Shown in pieces: positions 9,901 to 17,459 of a stretch of 64,000 bases of DNA; position 1 is the stretch's first letter, and every line of letters begins with the position of its first letter. The stretch lies in NCBI GenBank assembly GCA_903934295.1, contig CAIZNI010000016.1, forward strand, positions 62,001 to 126,000. Direction: 5' to 3'. The position numbers were made by a program, and so were the translations under genes. Under the pieces are notes generated by a model, which saw only the letters and a program-made list of their open reading frames with translations, was not told where the DNA came from and did not search any database. Source of the DNA: an uncultured beta proteobacterium (lineage in GTDB: Bacteria; Pseudomonadota; Gammaproteobacteria; Burkholderiales; Burkholderiaceae_E).

Positions 9901-10449
9901 GACGATCAGTCGGGCGAGATGCAGGAGGTCGGCTTCGCGCTCTACACCGAGATGCTCAACGAGGCGGTGCGATCGCTGAAGGCCGGACGCGAGCCCGATC
10001 TTTCGTCGCCGCTGGGGGCCACCACCGAGATCAAGCTGCACCTGCCGGCCCTGCTGCCGGCCGACTACTGCGGCGATGTGCACGAGCGGCTCACGCTGTA
10101 CAAGCGGCTGGCCAGCTGCGAACGCGCCGACGCGCTCGAAGCGGTGCAGGAGGAACTCGTCGATCGCTTCGGCAAGCTGCCGGACCCGGCCCGCGCGCTG
10201 CTCGAAACGCACCGGCTGCGCATCCAGAGCCAGCCGATGGGCATCATGCGCATCGACGCGGCGGCCGAGGCCATCCAGTTCCAGTTCGTGCCGAAACCGC
10301 CGATTCCGCCCGAGCGAATCATCCGCTTCATCCAGAGCCGGCGCGATGCCAAGCTGGCCGGACCCGACCGGCTGCGGCTGACCGTCGCCTCCACTGATCT
10401 CGCTTCGCGGCTGCAGCGCATCCGCGAAGTGCTCAAGGCCTTGTCATGA
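6928..10449 (+). CDS. mfd: Transcription-repair coupling factor Mfd
   Basis: A DNA translocase that removes RNA polymerase stalled at lesions and recruits UvrA. It is about 1173 residues, close to E. coli Mfd. Visible parts in order: the UvrB-like N-terminal module (DWETLPYDNFSPHQDLISER; GEYSVRGGLIDLFPMG), the RNA-polymerase-interacting domain (HAHHGIGRYQGLV), SF2 helicase motifs GDVGFGKTEVALRAAF, DEEHRFGVKQKE and TLTATPIPRTL, the TRG-type motif HQLRGRVGRS, and the C-terminal UvrA-autoinhibitory domain. No ATG precedes the homologous region; TTG 6928 is chosen, with TTG 6892 as the alternative. It overlaps serB by 4 nt. Confidence 0.96.
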   Translation: MTTAVPLPGALLVPEDALPPIPTQPRPGTTFALDATAGVADALLLALLARRLNAPAPAGKADGAVASIRVLAVLAAGATDAQRLAIEIAYFDPGLRVRLLPDWETLPYDNFSPHQDLISERLDTLYSLQQGHCDVVVLAATSALQRLAPASFLASHTFFFQKGQRLDEAQLRAQLVLAGYDHVSQVVRPGEYSVRGGLIDLFPMGATLPYRLDLFGDEVESIRTFDPDTQRSLYPIDRVRLLPGREFPMDEAARTEFRGRWRERFEGDPSRSSVYKDVGNGIAPAGIEYWLPLFFEATATFFDYLTEGSVVLTHGDVQEAVQRFGQETVQRHKFLAHDNERPLLRPDELFLSGEQLFVQASRFGRFSLSGARGRGWARPLPEVVVNRRAEQPLAALERHLLESPRRKLIVAESPGRRETLSQMFAEYQLLGGMGANLPMIDDWAGFARGDVEIALGVGPLHDGFVLEAAGIDIITEAELFAGVARRTGRGRREVQSDVDAIIRDLSELKVGDPVVHAHHGIGRYQGLVNLDLGDGPTEFLHLVYASDSTLYVPVSQLHVIGRYSGASPEDAPLHQLGSGQWEKARRRAAQQARDAAAELLNLYARRALREGHAFRFKAQDYEAFAEGFGFEETPDQLAAIHAVMQDMVSGKPMDRLVCGDVGFGKTEVALRAAFVAAADSRQVAVLAPTTLLAEQHFQTFSDRFSNWPIRIAELSRFKSTKEIKSAIEGINDGRVDIVIGTHKLLSADVKFSRLGLVIIDEEHRFGVKQKEALKALRAEVDVLTLTATPIPRTLAMSLEGIRDFSVIATAPQKRLAIKTFVRRETEGTIREALLRELKRGGQVYFLHNEVDTIQNRRQMLEALVPEARIAVAHGQMPERELERVMRDFHQQRFNILLCTTIIETGIDVPSANTIVMHRADRFGLAQLHQLRGRVGRSHHQAYAYLLIPDETAITKDATKRLEAIQMMEELGSGFYLAMHDLEIRGAGQVLGDDQSGEMQEVGFALYTEMLNEAVRSLKAGREPDLSSPLGATTEIKLHLPALLPADYCGDVHERLTLYKRLASCERADALEAVQEELVDRFGKLPDPARALLETHRLRIQSQPMGIMRIDAAAEAIQFQFVPKPPIPPERIIRFIQSRRDAKLAGPDRLRLTVASTDLASRLQRIREVLKALS

Positions 10450-11312
10450 ATCTCGTCATCCAGCATCCGGCCCTCGCGGCGACCACCATCGCGGCGGTGG
10501 CTGCCGACCTCGGCGAGCAGCCCATCCGCACATCGGCGCACAGCGCCTGGTTTGCGGCACCCGCGTCATTCGATCGCGCGCGCCTGGACGCACTGCGCAG
10601 CGCGCACCCGGTCGACGCCGCGCTGGTGCCAGACGGCCGGCGGCTGTCCGACTACCGGCTGCTCGCGTTCGACATGGACTCGACGCTGATCAACATCGAA
10701 TGCGTCGACGAGATCGCCGACTTCGCCGGGCGCAAGGCCGAGGTCGCGGCGATCACCGAGGCCGCGATGCGCGGCGAGATCACCGACTATGCCGAGAGCC
10801 TGCGCCGACGGGTCGCGCTGCTGGCGGGGCTGCCCGAGCGCGCCCTGCTCGAGGTCTACGAGAAGCGCCTGCAGATCACCCCGGGCGCGCCGGCCCTCAT
10901 CGACCGGGCGCACGCCGCGGGGCTGAAGGTGCTGCTGGTGTCCGGCGGATTCACCTTCTTCACCGAGCGGCTGCGCCCGCGGCTGTCGCTCGATTTCACC
11001 CGGGCCAACCAGCTGGTGGTGGCCAACGGCTGCCTCACCGGCGAGTTGTCCGGACCGATCGTCGATGCCAGCGTCAAGCAGGCCACCGTCGAGGCCCTGT
11101 GCGCCGAGCTCGGCTGCGCGCCGGCGCAGGCGATCGTGGTGGGCGACGGCGCCAACGACCTGAAGATGATGGCGATCGCCGGCGTCTCGGTCGCCTATCG
11201 GGCCAAGCCGGTGGTGCGCGCGCAGACCACCCACGCGCTCGACCACTGCGGACTCGACGCGCTGCTGAACTGTTTCGAGGACAGTTGCGGCGCGGCGGTA
11301 TCGGCCCCCTGA
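10446..11312 (+). CDS. serB: Phosphoserine phosphatase
   Basis: The last step of serine synthesis, hydrolysing O-phosphoserine. This HAD-superfamily enzyme of 288 residues has an N-terminal regulatory region (1-70) and the catalytic motif FDMDSTLINIECVDEIADFA with nucleophile D76 and acid/base D78. VLLVSGGFTFFTERL (motif II) and VGDGANDLKMM (motif III) follow. The ATG overlaps the mfd stop (ATGA), so it is translationally coupled to mfd. The next gene, an MFS transporter, starts 1 nt after its stop. Confidence 0.95.
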   Translation: MNLVIQHPALAATTIAAVAADLGEQPIRTSAHSAWFAAPASFDRARLDALRSAHPVDAALVPDGRRLSDYRLLAFDMDSTLINIECVDEIADFAGRKAEVAAITEAAMRGEITDYAESLRRRVALLAGLPERALLEVYEKRLQITPGAPALIDRAHAAGLKVLLVSGGFTFFTERLRPRLSLDFTRANQLVVANGCLTGELSGPIVDASVKQATVEALCAELGCAPAQAIVVGDGANDLKMMAIAGVSVAYRAKPVVRAQTTHALDHCGLDALLNCFEDSCGAAVSAP

Positions 11313-11313
11313 C

Positions 11314-12507
11314 ATGATCGGCGCGCCCCGCGCTGCCCTGGCCGGCATGGCCGCGCTGGCGCTGGGCATGGGCATCGGGCGCTTCGCCTACACGCCGCTG
11401 CTGCCGGCCCTGATGCAGGAAACAGGGCTGTCGCTGCAGGTGGCCGGCTATCTCGCCTCGGCCAACTTCGCCGGTTACCTGATCGGCGCGCTGGCCTCGA
11501 TGCGCCTGCCGCGCGCGCGCCGACGCACCGCTTTCGTCACCGCCATCGCGCTCTCGGTCCTCACCACCCTGTCGATGGCGGTGCTCACCCAGCCCTGGCC
11601 ACTGGCCCTGTCGCGACTGCTGTCCGGGGCCGCCAGCGCCTTCATCATGGTGCAGGGTTCGGCCATGGTGCTCGATGTGCTGACCGCGCATCGCCGGCCG
11701 CAGCTGTTTGCCGCCCTCTACGCCGGCGTCGGGGCCGGGATCGCGCTCACCGCGCTGGCCATCGAGATCCTGTCGCGGGCCGGCGTCCCGGGCGCCACCG
11801 CCTGGGCCGCGCTGGGCGCCCTGTCGGCCCTGCTCGCGATCCCGGCGCTCGGCTTGAGCGACGCCGGCCTGCCCGTCACCCGGCCTACTGACAGCGCGAG
11901 CGCTTCGCAGCCGCCCGCCGCTGCCCGAGCGAAGGCGCTGCGCGCCCTGACGCTGGCCTACGGCGGACTGGGCTTCGGCTATGTGATCACCGCCACCTTC
12001 ATCGTGGTGATGGTGCGCTCACGCGCCGACTGGCGGGCCTGGGAGATGATGGTCTGGTGCCTGGTCGGCCTGGCAGCGGTGCCGTCGAACTGGCTGTGGC
12101 AGCGCGCCGCCCGGCGCTTCGGGCCGTGGCGGGCGATGATCGCGGCCTATCTCCTGGAGGCCTTCGGCGTGGCGGTGGCGGCGGCCGGCCAGCACCTGGT
12201 GCTGGTGATGCTGGGCGCTGCGCTGCTGGGCGGGACCTTCATGGCGATCACCGCGCTCGGGCTCACCACCGCGCGCAGCCTCACGGACACCGACAGCGCG
12301 CGCGTGGTCGGCCGGATGACCGCGGCCTTCGGTCTGGGCCAGATCCTGGGGCCGGCGGCGGGCGGCTGGCTGGCCGAGCACAGCGGCTCGTTCATCGCAC
12401 CCTCAGCCCTCGCCGGCGCGGTGCTGGTGGCCAGTGCCCTGCTGCTGGCAGTGGCCGCCCGCCGTCTCGCCGATCAGACCGGCGGCGCCATCGTCGGATT
12501 GCGCTGA
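11314..12507 (+). CDS. YbfB/YjiJ-family MFS transporter
   Basis: A 397-residue inner-membrane permease with about 12 hydrophobic helices. The N-terminal signature ALGMGIGRFAYTPLLPALMQ and ANFAGYLIGAL identify the YbfB/YjiJ (DUF1228) branch of the major facilitator superfamily. A hydrophilic loop of about 25 residues (TDSASASQPPAAARAKA) separates the two six-helix halves. It starts 1 nt after serB, so it is co-transcribed with mfd-serB. The 3' 34 nt overlap the convergent SDR gene. The substrate is unknown. Confidence 0.88.
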   Translation: MIGAPRAALAGMAALALGMGIGRFAYTPLLPALMQETGLSLQVAGYLASANFAGYLIGALASMRLPRARRRTAFVTAIALSVLTTLSMAVLTQPWPLALSRLLSGAASAFIMVQGSAMVLDVLTAHRRPQLFAALYAGVGAGIALTALAIEILSRAGVPGATAWAALGALSALLAIPALGLSDAGLPVTRPTDSASASQPPAAARAKALRALTLAYGGLGFGYVITATFIVVMVRSRADWRAWEMMVWCLVGLAAVPSNWLWQRAARRFGPWRAMIAAYLLEAFGVAVAAAGQHLVLVMLGAALLGGTFMAITALGLTTARSLTDTDSARVVGRMTAAFGLGQILGPAAGGWLAEHSGSFIAPSALAGAVLVASALLLAVAARRLADQTGGAIVGLR

Positions 12508-13331
12508 TCGATGATGTCCTGCATGCGGGTGCGGATCAGCTCGAGCAGGAAAGGCTGCGCAGGCACGATGTAATAGCGATCCTCCAGGATGGCCTGCGCG
12601 ACTGCGTCGGCCACCTGCGAGGGCTCGTAGCCGCCGGCCAGCGCGCTGCGAAAGCCGCTCGCCCAGGCCTGCACATCCGGGGCCAGCGCGCCCAGATCGG
12701 TGGCCGGACCGAACTCGACCGGCCGGTTGCGCTCGGCGTCCAGGATGCCGGTCTTGATCAGCCCCGGGCACAGCACCGATGCCGACACCCGCGCGCCCAG
12801 CGTTCTCAGGTCCTTGTACAAGCCCTCGGTGAGACACGACACCGCGTGCTTGGACACGTGATAGGGATTGGCGCCGGTCAGCAGACCGGCCACCGACGCG
12901 GTGTTCACGATGTGTCCCTCATCGCCGGCCGCCAGCATCCGGGGGACGAACGCCCGAACCCCGTGCAGCACGCCCATGAAGTTCACGTTGTGAATCCACT
13001 GCCAGTCGGCGATGGTCGACTCCCAGGCGCGGGTGCGCAGGGCCGGCGCCGCCACACCGGCGTTGTTGCACACCACATGAACCGCGCCGAAGCGCGCGTA
13101 AGCCGCGTCGGCGAGTTCGCCGACCTGGGCCTCGGACATCACATCGACCTTCATCGCCATCGCCTGCGCGCCGGTGGCAAGAATCTCGTCGCGCGCGCGG
13201 TTCAGCGGCGCCTCCTCGATGTCGGCCAGCACCATGTGCATGCCGGCGCCGGCAAAGCGCCGCGCCATCGCCAGCCCGATGCCGCTGGCTGCGCCGGTGA
13301 CCACCGCCACCCGTCCCTGAAGCTGTTTCAT
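12474..13331 (-). CDS. Short-chain dehydrogenase/reductase (SDR)
   Basis: A 285-residue classical SDR. The cofactor motif is TGAASGIG (12-19) with D37 in LADIEE, which suggests NAD(H) preference; NNAG is at 89-92 and the catalytic residues S146, Y157 and K161 are all present. The C-terminal stretch is longer than a minimal SDR and ends in a proline-rich tail. GGGAG precedes the ATG. It is divergent from the ior/sox operon and converges on the MFS gene with a 34-nt overlap. The substrate is unknown. Confidence 0.87.
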   Translation of the reverse strand: MKQLQGRVAVVTGAASGIGLAMARRFAGAGMHMVLADIEEAPLNRARDEILATGAQAMAMKVDVMSEAQVGELADAAYARFGAVHVVCNNAGVAAPALRTRAWESTIADWQWIHNVNFMGVLHGVRAFVPRMLAAGDEGHIVNTASVAGLLTGANPYHVSKHAVSCLTEGLYKDLRTLGARVSASVLCPGLIKTGILDAERNRPVEFGPATDLGALAPDVQAWASGFRSALAGGYEPSQVADAVAQAILEDRYYIVPAQPFLLELIRTRMQDIIDQRNPTMAPPV

Positions 13332-13384
13332 CCCGTCTCCCTGTTTGTCCGGCGACAGTCTGCCAGATCGTGCAGATCCCTTCG

Positions 13385-13401
13385 GTGCGCTGATGGCGCA
13401 C
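13385..13401. promoter_or_regulatory. Inverted repeat upstream of the ior/sox operon
   Basis: GTGCGC-TGATG-GCGCAC is a perfect 6-bp inverted repeat in the 125-bp gap between the divergent SDR gene and iorA. It could be an operator for either transcript. No clear -35/-10 pair could be placed with confidence, and short GC-rich repeats like this arise easily by chance. Confidence 0.25.
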
Positions 13402-13456
13402 GACCCGGGGCTGGTGTAGATCGCCCCGCATCCCGCACCCTCGTTCTGGAAATTCC

Positions 13457-13924
13457 ATGCGCAAGCTCACCGTGAATGGCCGCATCGTCGATGTCGATGC
13501 AGATGACAACACACCGCTGCTGTGGGCCCTGCGCGAGCAACTCGGACTGACCGGCACCAAGTACGGATGCGGCGTGGCCCAGTGCGGCGCGTGCACCATC
13601 CATCTGGACGGCGCGCCGGTGCGCGCCTGCGTGCTGCCGCTGAGCGCAGTCGGCCCGAACCAGAAGATCGTGACCATCGAAGGGCTGTCGCCCAACGGCT
13701 CGCACCCGGTCCAGAAGGCCTGGCTCGCACTCGACGTACCCCAGTGTGGCTACTGCCAGGCGGGCATGATCATGAGCGCGGCTGCCCTGCTGGCCGAGAA
13801 GCCCAAACCCACCGACGCCGACATCGACGCGGGCATCACCAACATCTGCCGCTGCGGCACCTACAACAAGGTGCGGGCTGCGATCCATCAGGTGGCCGGC
13901 AGCACCACCGGGCGCAAAGCCTGA
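13457..13924 (+). CDS. iorA: (2Fe-2S) subunit of an isoquinoline 1-oxidoreductase-type molybdenum hydroxylase
   Basis: The small electron-transfer subunit of a xanthine-oxidase-family enzyme that lacks a separate FAD subunit. In 155 residues it carries both expected clusters: C38, C43, C46 and C58 ([14 protein letters not shown]) for the plant-type 2Fe-2S centre, and C97, C100, C131 and C133 ([18 protein letters not shown]) for the second. The product has no signal peptide and is presumably carried out with the Tat-dependent large subunit. It is the first gene of a six-gene run that continues through iorB into soxXYZA. Confidence 0.92.
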   Translation: MRKLTVNGRIVDVDADDNTPLLWALREQLGLTGTKYGCGVAQCGACTIHLDGAPVRACVLPLSAVGPNQKIVTIEGLSPNGSHPVQKAWLALDVPQCGYCQAGMIMSAAALLAEKPKPTDADIDAGITNICRCGTYNKVRAAIHQVAGSTTGRKA

Positions 13925-13941
13925 GCCCCGCGGAGCCCGAC

Positions 13942-16158
13942 ATGCGCACCCCCTCGATGAACCGCCAGACTGCCCCCCAAGACGGCCGCACGCGAACCCT
14001 GAAGACGGGCCGACGCCGCTTCCTCGTCGACACCGCCGCCACCGTCGGCGCGATGAGCCTTGGCTTTCACATCCCCATGGCCGGCGCGCAGCCGGTGGGC
14101 CAGCCGCCGGAAATCAACGCCTGGGTGGTGATCCGCCCCGACGAGACGGTGGTGATCCGGATCGCGCGCTCGGAAATGGGCCAGGGCACGCTGACCGGCC
14201 TGGCCCAACTGGTGGCCGAGGAGCTCGAATGCGACTGGGCGCGGGTCACCACCGAATACCCGACGCCCGGGCAGAACCTGGCCCGCAATCGGGTCTGGGG
14301 CAATTTCTCGACCGGCGGCAGCCGCGGCATCCGGGAGTCGCAGGAATACGTGCGCAAGGGCGGCGCCGCGGCCCGGATGATGCTGGTCCAGGCCGCTGCC
14401 AATGAATGGCAGGTCGCCGCGAGCGATTGCTCGGTGGCCAACGGTGTGATCCGTCACGCCGCCAGCGGACGCACGCTGAGCTACGGCAAGGTGGCCGGCG
14501 CCGCCGGCTTGCTCACCCCGCCCAAGGACATCCCGCTCAAGGACCCCTCGACCTGGAAGATCGCCGGCAAGTCGATGAAGCGGCTGGACACGGCCGACAA
14601 GCTCACCGGCCGGCTGGTCTACGGCATCGACCTGCAACTGCCCGGCATGCTCAATGCCGCCATCCGCGACTGCCCGGTGTTCGGCGGCAAACTGGTGAGT
14701 TTCGACGCCGCGCGGGTGAGTTCGATGCCCGGCGTGAAGGCGGTGCTGCGTGTCGACGCGAGCACCGTCGCTGTTGTAGCCGGTACCTGGTGGCAGGCGA
14801 AGACCGCACTGGATGCGCTGCCGATCGTCTGGGACGAAGGTCAGCACGCCAAGGCCTCGAGTGCCGGCTTCGCCGAAATCCTCAAAGCCGGCCTGGACGC
14901 GCCCGACGCCTTCGTCGGCAACAAGGTCGGTGACGCCGCCGCCGCCATCGCAGGCGCCGCGCGCCGTGTCGAAGCGGTGTATGCCTACCCGCACCAGAAC
15001 CACGCCACGATGGAGCCGATGAACGCGACGGTGCGCTTCACGCCCGAGCGCTGCGAGGTGTGGACGCCGACCCAGAATGGCGAGGCGGCGCTGGCCGCGA
15101 CGGCCGCGGCCAGCGGCTTGCCGCCAAGCCGCTGCGAGGTCTACAAGCTGCCCCTGGGCGGCGGCTTCGGCCGGCGCGGCGCGGTTCACGACTGGGTCCG
15201 TCAGGCGGTGCAGATCGCGCGCCAGTTGCCCGGCACGCCGGTCAAGCTCATCTGGTCGCGTGAAGAAGACATGATGCACGGGCTCTATCACCCGAACACC
15301 CAGGCCCGCCTGGTCGCCGGGCTCGATGCCGCCGGCAAGGTCACCGGTCTGCACATGCGGATCTCGGGTCAGTCGATCCTGGCCAGCGTGGCGCCGCAGA
15401 ACCTGCAGAAAGGGGCGGATCCGGTCGCCTTCCAGGGTCTGACCGCCTCGGGCGACGGCGAAATCGGCTACACCATCCCGAACCTGCTGGTCGATCACGC
15501 GATCCGCAACCCCCACGTGCCGGCGGGTTTCTGGCGCGGGGTGAATCACAACCAGAACGCGGTCTATCTCGAGTGCTTCATCGATGAACTGGCCCATGCA
15601 GCGGGCAAGGATCCGCTGGCGTTTCGGCGCGAGATGATGAGCCGGCATCCGAAGCACCTGGCGGTCCTCGAGGCGGCTGCCCGGCGGGCCGGCTGGGGCA
15701 CCCCGGCGCCCAAAGGCGTCTTCCGCGGTCTGGCCCAGCACAAGGGCTTCGGCAGCTTCACCGCGGCGGTGGCGGAAGTCTCGGTCAGCGCCGCCGGCGA
15801 ACTGAAGATCCATCGCATCGTGGCCGCCACCGATCCCGGGCATGCGGTCAATCCCACCCAGATCGCCCATCAGATCGAGGGCTCGTTCGCCTACGGCCTG
15901 TCGGCCTGTCTGTTCGGCGAATGCACGGTCAAGGACGGGCGCATCGAGCAGCGCAACTTCGACACGTATCCGGTGGTGCGGATGGTCGACATGCCGGCGG
16001 TCGAATCGATCGTGATGCCTTCGGGTGGCTTCTGGGGCGGCGTTGGTGAACCGACGATCGCAGTGGCGGCGCCGGCGGTGCTCAATGCCGTCTTTGCGGC
16101 CACCGGCAAGCGCGTGCGCACCCTGCCGCTGAAACACACCGACCTGCGCAGGACCTGA
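13942..16158 (+). CDS. iorB: Molybdopterin-binding subunit, IorB-type aldehyde/N-heterocycle oxidoreductase, Tat-exported
   Basis: The 738-residue catalytic subunit of a xanthine-oxidase-family hydroxylase. A twin-arginine signal (TGRRRFLVDTAATVGAMSLG, arginines 24-26) predicts periplasmic location. LPLGGGFGRRG is the molybdopterin-contacting loop and the proposed catalytic glutamate is E703 in GGVGEPT. The ATG follows a GGAG; a longer reading frame upstream would overlap iorA and is not needed. IorA/IorB enzymes hydroxylate N-heterocycles or aldehydes and usually donate to a cytochrome c. Here soxX, a cytochrome c, begins 2 nt after the stop, so the two are probably functionally linked. The substrate is unknown. 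Confidence 0.9.
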   Translation: MRTPSMNRQTAPQDGRTRTLKTGRRRFLVDTAATVGAMSLGFHIPMAGAQPVGQPPEINAWVVIRPDETVVIRIARSEMGQGTLTGLAQLVAEELECDWARVTTEYPTPGQNLARNRVWGNFSTGGSRGIRESQEYVRKGGAAARMMLVQAAANEWQVAASDCSVANGVIRHAASGRTLSYGKVAGAAGLLTPPKDIPLKDPSTWKIAGKSMKRLDTADKLTGRLVYGIDLQLPGMLNAAIRDCPVFGGKLVSFDAARVSSMPGVKAVLRVDASTVAVVAGTWWQAKTALDALPIVWDEGQHAKASSAGFAEILKAGLDAPDAFVGNKVGDAAAAIAGAARRVEAVYAYPHQNHATMEPMNATVRFTPERCEVWTPTQNGEAALAATAAASGLPPSRCEVYKLPLGGGFGRRGAVHDWVRQAVQIARQLPGTPVKLIWSREEDMMHGLYHPNTQARLVAGLDAAGKVTGLHMRISGQSILASVAPQNLQKGADPVAFQGLTASGDGEIGYTIPNLLVDHAIRNPHVPAGFWRGVNHNQNAVYLECFIDELAHAAGKDPLAFRREMMSRHPKHLAVLEAAARRAGWGTPAPKGVFRGLAQHKGFGSFTAAVAEVSVSAAGELKIHRIVAATDPGHAVNPTQIAHQIEGSFAYGLSACLFGECTVKDGRIEQRNFDTYPVVRMVDMPAVESIVMPSGGFWGGVGEPTIAVAAPAVLNAVFAATGKRVRTLPLKHTDLRRT

Positions 16159-16160
16159 GC

Positions 16161-16631
16161 ATGGCGGGGCTGGGCGGGCGGCTGGCGCTGGGCGGCTGCG
16201 CCGTGCTGCTGGCGACCACCGCTCCGGCGCAGGCATCGGGCGCCGACCGCCTCGAGACGCCGCTCACGCAAACCGCGGCGGATGCAGCGCGCGGTCGGGC
16301 GATCGTTGCCAATCGGCAAAAGGGTCTGTGCCTGCTGTGCCACAGCGCACCCATCCCCGAGGAGCGCTTCCAGGGCAACATCGCGCCCGACCTGGCGGGG
16401 GTCGGCGCGCGGCTGGACGCGGCGCAGCTGCGACTGCGGCTGGTCGACCCACAGCGCCTCAATCCCGACACCATCATGCCCTCGTACCGGCGCACCGAAT
16501 CGCTGCGGCAGGTGGCGCCTGCCTGGAAGGGGCGTCCGATCCTGAGCGATACCGAGATCGAGGACGTGATCGCCTACCTGGGCAGCCTGGGCGAACCCGC
16601 CAGCCGCAATGTCGCCGGGCCTGGACGATGA
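16161..16631 (+). CDS. soxX: Sulfur-oxidation c-type cytochrome SoxX
   Basis: The monoheme subunit of SoxXA, which attaches sulfur substrates oxidatively to the SoxY cysteine. The 156 residues begin with a signal peptide (about 1-25, cleavage after PAQA). The haem c motif CLLCH is at 57-61 and the axial methionine M106 lies in DTIMPSYRR. EERFQGNIAPDLAGVG is a recognisable SoxX segment. It follows iorB by 2 nt and overlaps soxY by 4 nt (ATGA), so it belongs to the same operon as the molybdenum enzyme. Confidence 0.9.
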   Translation: MAGLGGRLALGGCAVLLATTAPAQASGADRLETPLTQTAADAARGRAIVANRQKGLCLLCHSAPIPEERFQGNIAPDLAGVGARLDAAQLRLRLVDPQRLNPDTIMPSYRRTESLRQVAPAWKGRPILSDTEIEDVIAYLGSLGEPASRNVAGPGR

Positions 16632-17131
16632 GCGCCCGAACGAAGCCGGGCTCGGCGACGGACGTCTTGACGCCGGGCGATGCGTCGCCGCTCGACGGCC
16701 GACGACGCTGGCTGGGCCGGTGCGGCGCGCTCGCCTGGCTGGTGATCGCCAGGCCGTTGCTGGCCACGCCGGCCAGCCTGCAGGCCGAGATCGACCGCTT
16801 CACCGGCGGCGCCGTGGCGCGGACCGGACAGGTTCAGATCGATCTTCCCGAAATCGTGGAGAACGGAAATTCGGTGCCGGTGACGGTGCTGGTTCCCAGC
16901 CCGATGTCCGAACGCGAGCATGTCAGACGGATCGCGGTCTTCACCGAGAAGAATCCCTCGCCGAATGTGCTGATCGCCCGCTTCGGGCCAGCGGCCGGCC
17001 TGGCTCGCCTCTCTTTCCGGATGCGCATGGCCGATTCACAGGCCATTGTGGCAGTGGCGGAATTGAGCGATGGCAGTTTCTGGTCCGGCAAGGTCGATGT
17101 CATCGTCGCCCTGGCGGCCTGTCTGGAATGA
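16628..17131 (+). CDS. soxY: Sulfur carrier SoxY, atypical C-terminus
   Basis: The covalent substrate-carrier subunit of SoxYZ. The 167 residues have a twin-arginine signal (GRRRWLGRCGALAWLVIA, arginines 25-27) and an Ig-like SoxY domain with NSVPVTVLVPSPMSE and FTEKNPSPNVLIARF. Classical SoxY ends in a flexible GGCGG arm bearing the sulfur-carrying cysteine. This protein instead ends VALAACLE, keeping one cysteine (C165) two residues from the end without the flanking glycines. The start overlaps the soxX stop by 4 nt. The family call is firm, but carriage of the usual substrate is not assured. Confidence 0.85.
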   Translation: MSARTKPGSATDVLTPGDASPLDGRRRWLGRCGALAWLVIARPLLATPASLQAEIDRFTGGAVARTGQVQIDLPEIVENGNSVPVTVLVPSPMSEREHVRRIAVFTEKNPSPNVLIARFGPAAGLARLSFRMRMADSQAIVAVAELSDGSFWSGKVDVIVALAACLE

Positions 17132-17138
17132 GTCGCCG

Positions 17139-17459
17139 ATGACCCAGGCACTGCTCAGCCTGCCCAGCCGGGTGCGGCCCGGCGAGATCGTCGAGGTGCG
17201 GGCCCTGATCGCGCATCCGATGGAGACGGGGCTGCGCACCGCCGATGCGGGCGGCCGGGTGCCGCGCCACATCATCGAGCAGTTCCACTGCACCTACAAC
17301 GGCGTCGATGTCTGCCGCATCGAGCTCTTCATCGCGATCACCGCCAACCCGTATCTGGCGTTTCATCTGCGAGCGGGCGACAGCGGACTCGTCGAATGCA
17401 CCTGGACCGATGACCGGGGCGCGCGCCAGCGCGCAAGCGCGCGCCTGACCGTCGGATGA
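17139..17459 (+). CDS. soxZ: Sulfur carrier partner SoxZ
   Basis: A 106-residue Ig-like protein that pairs with SoxY in the periplasm. The N-terminus LPSRVRPGEIVEVRALIAHP and METGLR followed by RHIIEQFHCTYNGVDV are characteristic. It has no signal peptide, as is normal because SoxZ is co-exported with Tat-targeted SoxY. The ATG lies 7 nt after soxY. An in-frame earlier ATG inside soxY was rejected because homology starts at MTQALLSLP. The stop overlaps soxA (ATGA). Confidence 0.92.
   Translation: MTQALLSLPSRVRPGEIVEVRALIAHPMETGLRTADAGGRVPRHIIEQFHCTYNGVDVCRIELFIAITANPYLAFHLRAGDSGLVECTWTDDRGARQRASARLTVG

Noticed and set aside
6886-10212. A very long open reading frame (about 1,100 codons) antisense to mfd
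   Set aside because: It is the mirror of the mfd coding frame in GC-rich DNA. Its translation is rich in Arg, His, Gln and Gly with no recognisable domain, while mfd is complete and conserved.
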